NCBI GenBank assembly: GCA_027486155.1
Contig: JAIXPR010000295.1
Location: 1 to 10,236 of the forward strand
Reading direction: 5' to 3'
Length of the DNA stretch: 10,236 nt
DNA from: Pseudomonadota bacterium
GTDB taxonomy: Bacteria; Bdellovibrionota_C; UBA2361; OMII01
The notes beneath the pieces were generated by a model. It did not search any database and was not told the DNA's origin. It saw only the letters and a program-made list of their open reading frames with translations. Position numbers and translations under genes: made by a program. Shown piece after piece: positions 7,201 to 10,236 of the stretch; within the stretch, counting starts at the first letter, position 1; each line of letters opens with the position of its first letter.

Positions 7201-10200
7201 ATGGTCAGGCACCACAGGCTACTCGGCGGCAACCTTCGATACCACCTTCGGTGGGGTCTCCTACCGCACTAGATTTGGGCCATCCAACAGCACGTGGAGC
7301 CACACCAATAACAGTATCGGGAACTTTTTAGGGGGCACCGGCGGAGCGATCGCGCGTGGAGGGGATTATGTGAATACGACTAATACCGGAATATATTCCA
7401 CCTCGCTCACTGTCGATACTACCACATCGATCGGAACTACTATCGGCTTCCGCTGCGTCTACACCCCACCTACCTCCGCCGCAGGTGATTCAACCCCGCC
7501 TACTATCTCCTCACTAACTACCGATCTGCCGGCGGTGTCCGGCGTTCAAACGGCACAGATTAGGAATAACGCGTTCTGGGATCTTACCTGGAGCCTCTCG
7601 GATAACGTCGCTACAGGCTCGTCGATCTTTGTGCGCGTCTACCGCACGGTCTCCGCCTCATCCTCTGACTTCCCAAATCCGGAGACGGCAACGGTCTATC
7701 GCTCCGGTTGGGGGCTTACCTCTATCCTCGATGAGAACGCGAGCTCGGTCTTTAACCACTACGTCAACTACGTGGTGCTTGCGCAAGATCCAAGCGGCAA
7801 TCAGACTCAGTCGACTATTTCAATTTTGAACATTACTTCGTGTCCGACTGGATACGTTGGCGTTCCCCCGAATACCAGCATGGGTATAAACGGTGAGTTC
7901 TGCGTTGCCGAGTACGAGATGAAGCCTGTGGATAGAAATCCGGCCTCTGATTCGCTGGCTGGTGCGTCAACAACCTCCGCCAATAACGGACTCTCGAACA
8001 GTCCTTTCCCGGCATCGCGTGCAGATTTCACTCCGTGGGTAAGTATCACTCGTAACAACGCGGCGCTTGAGTGCGGGGCTCTTGGCGCCGGATATTCTCT
8101 GATATCGAATGCACATTGGCAAACTATCGCACGAGAGATTGAGGCGACGGTGAGTAATCAAGGTACAGGTTCAAACGCTAATCGTATCAATCGTGGTCAC
8201 AGCGACAACTCGCCAGCAGCGGTACAAGCCGCAACGACGGACGACTCGAATCCCTGCTTTGGCACCGGGAATATTGCGAACTGCTCGGATAAGACACACT
8301 CGGATTGGCTGCAGAAACGAACTCATACCCTCTCAAATGGTTCAATCATCTGGGATATCGCTGGAAACGTGTGGGAGTTCACATCTACCGATCGCTCCTC
8401 AATCGTTAACTTGACAGATCTTGCGTCAGGAACCTGGAATGCAACGGGATACTCCGCCGCTCTATTTGATACCACTTTTGGTGGAGTGTCCTACCGGAAT
8501 CGATTCGGCCCCTCAAACAGCGCATGGAATCATACCAACAATAGTATCGGCAACTTGTATGCCGGCACAGCGGGGGCAATCTATCGAGGCAGCTACTATG
8601 GCGAGACAACAAACGCCGGCATTTACTCTACTTCTCTGAATCTAAACGCAACCACTACGAGTACGTTTGTGGGCTTCCGCTGTGTCTACACCCCACAATT
8701 CCCGCAAACTCCGGCGCTCTCGGGCACAACCCCCACAACGGATACAACGCCAACCTGGTCGTGGGTATCAGGTGGGGGAACCGGAAACGGAACCTTCCGC
8801 TACCGATTAAACAACTCAGATATGAGTAGTGGTACGACAACCACGACCTCTCTCTCCCTTACGCCGGACTCCCCACTCGCCGATGGCGCGTATACACTCC
8901 ATGTGCAGGAGCGTGACGCTGCTGGCGTATGGTCTATCGCGGGCTCCTATACGATCGTCGTCGATACAACGCCTCCGAACTCGCCGGTTGTGACTAGCGC
9001 CAGCGCCACAGCCACCGTACGCCGACCTCAGTGGACCTGGACATCGGGCGGTAACGCAGGCAACGGAACGTATCGCTACAAGCTCGATGACTCAGATCTT
9101 ACTGCTGGAGCAACGACAACGACCTCTCTCACCTATACGCCACCGTCAGATCTTCAGTACGGTAACCATGTCCTCTACGTTCAGGAGCGTGATGATGCTG
9201 GCAACTGGTCGAGCACGGGGTCGTTCACGGTCTTTGTGGACGTCTATACGGTCGACGCGGTCAGCCTCACGCCAGGAAGTGGATGGAATCCGAATACGGT
9301 CATACTGCAGAATGGAGCAACCCTCACTATCTCCAACCCCGTAACGATCTCGAACATCACCGTCGATTCGAACTCAAACCTGGTTGTTGACCGTGCGCTG
9401 GACCTTGGTAACCTCACCGTAAACTCAGGAACCGTCACATCTACTGCATACGCCAACACCTTCAGTGGAACTACATGGCTAACTACTCCGGCACCCGGTA
9501 ACGGTCAGCTCATTCTTAACCTCTCAGGCACCCTCACCGTTGGAGGCTCGGGCAGAATTCACATGGACGCTAAGGGATACCAAGGTGGTATCTCCACCCG
9601 CACGCAGGGTGGTTCACCAACGGGGCCCGGTACCACATCAACAGCAGCAAACGGTGGTGGTGGCGGCGGTGCAGGAAGCAACACTGTCGCTGACGCGGGG
9701 TCTTACGGCACGCTCGGTGGCAGAGGTATCACGGGCGTTACTCCGGGTAGTACCTATGGAGCAAGTGACTTTGCAGCGCAGCTCCATCTCGGCTCAGGGG
9801 GTGGATCGGGTGATTCTTTAAATGGAGGGTTCGGCGGGGGAGCCATTAAGGTATCAGCTGCACACGTATCGCTCGCCTCCGGCGCACAGATCACCGCCAA
9901 GGGTGTAGGAGCAAACATAACATACTCCGGCGGAGGCTCCGGCGGAACGATCGTCATAGCTATCTCCGGAACCTTTACAAACTCAGGTGGCACTATCTCT
10001 GCAGCGGGTGGCACAGGGGCGACGGTCGGTGGTGACGGTCGTATCAGCTTCCCGCAGAGCGTGTTGATCGACGGGTCTAACAACCTAACGGTAGCGGGGA
10101 TATCACCGATCGATATTCATCTCACCTCGTCGATTAACACCTTTTCGGTTGGAGCCAATACAACGGTGAACCTAACCGCCGCCAATAATGTGACGGTAAG

Positions 10201-10236
10201 CTCCCTCGTCATTAACGGCGCAAGCGCTGTGGTGAA
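4271..10236 (+). CDS. Giant modular secreted protein with three FGE-like domains and Ig-like repeats, 3'-truncated by window edge
   Basis: The frame runs without a stop from ATG 4271 to the last base (1988 codons, incomplete); codon phase was checked at several points. Predicted architecture by residue: signal peptide 1-20 (hydrophobic LRLLALVVFFFCALLMA); beta-rich N-terminal domain about 25-158, containing NWDAAWVFVKYR; FGE-like domain 1 about 159-512; Thr-Pro linker 519-578; Ig-like domains about 579-683 and 684-780; FGE-like domain 2, 781-1066; Ig/FnIII-like region 1067-1190; FGE-like domain 3, 1191-1475; two Ig-like repeats about 1494-1662; beta-helix-like then Gly-rich region 1663-1988. 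FGE-like (SUMF1/EgtB/PvdO) domains have a C-type-lectin-type fold. All three copies here lack the active-site cysteine pair, so binding or adhesion is likelier than catalysis (inference). An in-frame TAA at 4259 makes ATG 4271 the first possible start; it has no close ribosome binding site. Surface anchoring cannot be judged because the C-terminus is missing. No single protein name is justified. Confidence 0.93.
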   Translation, partial: MRALRLLALVVFFFCALLMAQRGSCTDVTVSSITIGTPNPADGDVAISFDIAWTHSWRTSSAPYNWDAAWVFVKYRVNGGEWNHARLNESGHSVPANAALMIGLSDTDSAFNLSTNPGVGAFIFRRANGSGNFSATGVSLSWNYAANGITTTDDVEVKVLAVEMIYVPLAPFYAGDNATADASFKQGSSDTDPWFIDREDSLSTTNSSGNGTGSGQNDRLFYNPTTTDADSNGATYTLASSFPKGFAPYYVMKGHISQGQWVSFFNTLTTTQKATRDITSDKGDSLSYRNNVSYSSGDATLPNQGGGATYGYVGMSYLSWADLTAFLDWAALRPMSELEFEKIARGGFTPVSGEYAWGSTSTTQATAITNPASAMERAQSGAQISYGDHAAVQGPLRVGSFGYGVSSREEAGAGFYGAMDLSGGLWDRVVTVGNAAGRSFDGSLHGDGVLDSAGNATTSGWPATNAAGAGFRGGSWYDPLPLARLSDRSRAALVDTTRANTFGGRGVRSAFGASIPEATPTPTPTSTPTDTPTTTPTRTPTSTPTITPTVTPTATPTNTPTPVATATPTSTPTVTPTPDTVPPAVPILALSTPATSPGNVSSPTFLVTLTGGDYFITGDTIALYEGAGCTGSAVGTNASPGTGTSASITRSTAQSEGTTEYSVRATDAAGNLSCSAATLSYTLDTTAPAVAVSSPSAGASFLTTSQTYTGTCEAGLTVAITYGANVTGAATTTCASGTFSVAVTLSGQNGTRDVTFAQTDVAGNTGSIPRQVNWSGAPTFCPENYVVVPANSAMGVTSDFCVAKYEMKAVDLNPATSAIAGAITTSTNDGSATTPFPASRFDGTPWVSITRDNAALECASLGANYSLISNAQWQTIARNIEATTSNQGTGANASRINRGHSDNSPSSRLAASSDDSDPCIGTLNTACTTSSNVDWLQKRTHTLSNGAIIWDIAGNVWEFTSTDRSAIVSGTDLTSAGWSGTTGYSAATFDTTFGGVSYRTRFGPSNSTWSHTNNSIGNFLGGTGGAIARGGDYVNTTNTGIYSTSLTVDTTTSIGTTIGFRCVYTPPTSAAGDSTPPTISSLTTDLPAVSGVQTAQIRNNAFWDLTWSLSDNVATGSSIFVRVYRTVSASSSDFPNPETATVYRSGWGLTSILDENASSVFNHYVNYVVLAQDPSGNQTQSTISILNITSCPTGYVGVPPNTSMGINGEFCVAEYEMKPVDRNPASDSLAGASTTSANNGLSNSPFPASRADFTPWVSITRNNAALECGALGAGYSLISNAHWQTIAREIEATVSNQGTGSNANRINRGHSDNSPAAVQAATTDDSNPCFGTGNIANCSDKTHSDWLQKRTHTLSNGSIIWDIAGNVWEFTSTDRSSIVNLTDLASGTWNATGYSAALFDTTFGGVSYRNRFGPSNSAWNHTNNSIGNLYAGTAGAIYRGSYYGETTNAGIYSTSLNLNATTTSTFVGFRCVYTPQFPQTPALSGTTPTTDTTPTWSWVSGGGTGNGTFRYRLNNSDMSSGTTTTTSLSLTPDSPLADGAYTLHVQERDAAGVWSIAGSYTIVVDTTPPNSPVVTSASATATVRRPQWTWTSGGNAGNGTYRYKLDDSDLTAGATTTTSLTYTPPSDLQYGNHVLYVQERDDAGNWSSTGSFTVFVDVYTVDAVSLTPGSGWNPNTVILQNGATLTISNPVTISNITVDSNSNLVVDRALDLGNLTVNSGTVTSTAYANTFSGTTWLTTPAPGNGQLILNLSGTLTVGGSGRIHMDAKGYQGGISTRTQGGSPTGPGTTSTAANGGGGGGAGSNTVADAGSYGTLGGRGITGVTPGSTYGASDFAAQLHLGSGGGSGDSLNGGFGGGAIKVSAAHVSLASGAQITAKGVGANITYSGGGSGGTIVIAISGTFTNSGGTISAAGGTGATVGGDGRISFPQSVLIDGSNNLTVAGISPIDIHLTSSINTFSVGANTTVNLTAANNVTVSSLVINGASAVV
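4745..5806 (+). other. FGE-like (SUMF1-type) domain 1 of the giant protein, cysteine-free
   Basis: Residues about 159-512. The order of FGE-family landmarks is kept: VEMIYVPLAPFYAG at the start, FAPYYVMKGHISQGQW (from about 246) for the usual 'YEVTNxQY' segment, VGMSYLSWADLTAFLDW followed by LRPMSELEFEKIARGG (about 332-347) for 'LRLPTEAEWEYAARGG', DLSGGLWDR (420-428) for 'DMSGNVWEW', FRGGSW (471-476), and GGRGVRSAF (504-511) for the closing 'GFRxA'. The Asn of SGN is Gly here. There is no cysteine in the domain, so it cannot carry out the thiol-dependent FGE reaction. It is more divergent from domains 2 and 3 than they are from each other, and contains the G9 tract. Confidence 0.8.
5182..5190 (+). 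repeat. G9 homopolymer tract inside the giant gene
   Basis: Nine consecutive G bases encode the end of Gln304 and Gly305-307. The frame continues correctly on both sides, so the length as given is the in-frame one. Loss of one G would bring in TAG at 5208-5210, and gain of one would bring in TGA at 5233-5235, so slippage would switch the protein off after about 310-320 residues. Confidence 0.9.
5825..6004 (+). repeat. Thr-Pro linker encoded by a degenerate 12-base repeat
   Basis: Residues 519-578 are almost entirely Thr and Pro in a T-P-T-x pattern (x is S, D, T, R, I, V, A or N). At DNA level this is a degenerate repeat of about 12 bases of the type ACTCCAACGAGT. Such linkers are common extended, protease-resistant spacers between domains of secreted bacterial proteins. 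It separates FGE-like domain 1 from the following Ig-like domains. Third positions vary between units, so it is not a recent, clean microsatellite. The complementary strand shows a spurious Val-Gly-rich frame across it. Confidence 0.9.
6005..6610 (+). other. Two Ig-like domains of the giant protein (residues about 579-780)
   Basis: The first unit begins DTVPPAVP and ends YSVRATDAAGNLSCS...YTLDTTAP. The second begins VAVSSPSAGASFLT and ends VTFAQTDVAGNTGS...VNW. The 'ATDxAGN' and 'DTTAP' boundaries are hallmarks of bacterial Ig-like domains in large exported proteins. They are presumed beta-sandwich spacers that project the FGE-like modules. No specific ligand can be inferred. Confidence 0.75.
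6611..7468 (+). repeat. FGE-like domain 2 of the giant protein (first copy of a duplicated module)
   Basis: Residues 781-1066. It starts CPENYVVVP and contains FCVAKYEMK, TPWVSITRDNAALEC, YSLISNAQWQTIARNIEA, RINRGHSDNSP, RTHTLSNGAIIWDIAGNVWEF (the canonical 'SGNVWE' landmark at 951-959) and closes with GFRCVYTP. Six cysteines (781, 801, 858, 919, 927, 1062) could form disulfides. The catalytic CxxxxC after the RGG segment is absent (RGGDYVNTTNTG here). It is colinear with domain 3. Confidence 0.82.
7469..7840 (+). other. Ig/FnIII-like linker domain between FGE-like domains 2 and 3
   Basis: Residues 1067-1190. It opens with a short linker and DSTPPTISSL, followed by FWDLTWSLSDNVATGSSIFVRVYR and ending YVVLAQDPSGNQTQSTISIL. 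The STPP boundary, the alternating beta pattern and the closing 'AxDxSGN' point to a beta-sandwich spacer. It does not resemble the Ig-like domains that precede domain 2, so the duplication did not simply copy the upstream spacer. Confidence 0.65.
7841..8695 (+). repeat. FGE-like domain 3 of the giant protein (second copy of the duplicated module)
   Basis: Residues 1191-1475. It starts CPTGYVGVP and keeps FCVAEYEMKP, TPWVSITRNNAALEC, YSLISNAHWQTIAREIEA, RINRGHSDNSP, the Leu-Ser-Asn-Gly segment, WDIAGNVWEF, FGGVSYRNRFGPSN and GFRCVYTP. The six cysteines (1191, 1211, 1268, 1329, 1338, 1471) sit 409-411 residues after their partners in domain 2. Differences at DNA level are largely in third codon positions, so this is an old duplication under protein-level constraint. 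The catalytic cysteine pair is absent here too. Confidence 0.82.
8750..9256 (+). repeat. Two tandem Ig-like repeats of about 92 residues
   Basis: Repeat 1 contains PTWSWVSGGGTGNGTFRYRL, then an S/T-rich turn, LADGAYTLHVQERDAAGVWS and VDTTPPNSPVV. Repeat 2 contains PQWTWTSGGNAGNGTYRYKL, LQYGNHVLYVQERDDAGNWS and FVDVYTVD. The matching Trp residues (1496 and 1588) are 92 residues apart. This 'W-x-W-x-SGG ... QERDxAGxWS ... DTTPP' unit is a common beta-sandwich spacer in large exported bacterial proteins. Confidence 0.8.
9257..10236 (+). other. Beta-helix-like and Gly-rich C-terminal region, incomplete
   Basis: Residues 1663-1988. An initial stretch has short alternating beta rungs (VILQNGATLTISNPVTISNI, then NLTVNSGTVTS). 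Next come a Gly-rich segment beginning NGGGGGGAGSN (from residue 1794), LGSGGGSGDSLNGGFGGGAI, repeated 'xSLASGAQITAKG / GGGSGG / GTFTNSGGTISAAGG' units and GGDGRISFP. The pattern resembles right-handed beta-helix passenger regions of adhesins, but the fold is inferred. The frame is still open at the last base. Confidence 0.65.

Noticed and set aside
5681..8695. Variable region of a diversity-generating retroelement, suggested by the C-type-lectin-like FGE fold
   Set aside because: No reverse transcriptase or template repeat is in the window. The FGE-like domains are internal rather than C-terminal, and domain 2/3 differences are spread over third codon positions rather than concentrated at adenines.
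1..10236. CRISPR array, tRNA, rRNA, transposase or prophage genes
   Set aside because: No regularly spaced identical repeats, no tRNA- or rRNA-like segments, and no recognisable transposase, integrase or phage proteins were seen by eye on either strand.

Overview
The window looks like an ordinary bacterial chromosome segment, using the standard code, with moderate GC and all convincing genes on the + strand. The first two genes are a neighbouring pbpA(mrdA)-rodA pair, the PBP2/RodA core of the rod-shape elongasome. The rest encodes exported proteins. No gene here fixes the taxon. A secreted giant protein with Thr-Pro linkers, Ig-like repeats of the 'DTTPP' kind and formylglycine-generating-enzyme (FGE)-like modules suggests an uncultured, probably Gram-negative, free-living lineage; this is inference only.

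Layout. Bases 1-1442 hold the 3' three quarters of PBP2, cut by the window edge. Bases 1435-2586 hold RodA, which starts at a TTG overlapping the PBP2 stop by 8 bases and has its own good ribosome binding site. Bases 2587-2908 are non-coding and contain a long imperfect hairpin (2645-2753). Bases 2909-3988 encode a 359-residue unrecognised secreted protein. Bases 3989-4270 are non-coding except for a possible four-codon leader cistron (4247-4261). From 4271 to the last base there is one uninterrupted reading frame of 1988 codons with no stop in the window.

The giant protein is the most notable content. In order it has a signal peptide, a beta-rich N-terminal domain, FGE-like domain 1, a 60-residue Thr-Pro linker, two Ig-like domains, FGE-like domain 2, another Ig/FnIII-like domain, FGE-like domain 3 (a diverged copy of domain 2), two tandem ~92-residue Ig-like repeats, and a beta-helix-like, Gly-rich C-terminal region that runs off the window. 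All three FGE-like domains lack the catalytic cysteine pair, so they are better read as C-type-lectin-fold binding modules in a surface or secreted adhesin-like protein than as enzymes. A G9 tract and a T8 tract inside the frame make phase variation a testable idea.

Functional links: PBP2 and RodA act together as peptidoglycan transpeptidase and glycosyltransferase. The two exported proteins downstream have no visible functional tie to them beyond strand and position. All translation and motif reading was done by eye; no homology search or structure prediction was run.
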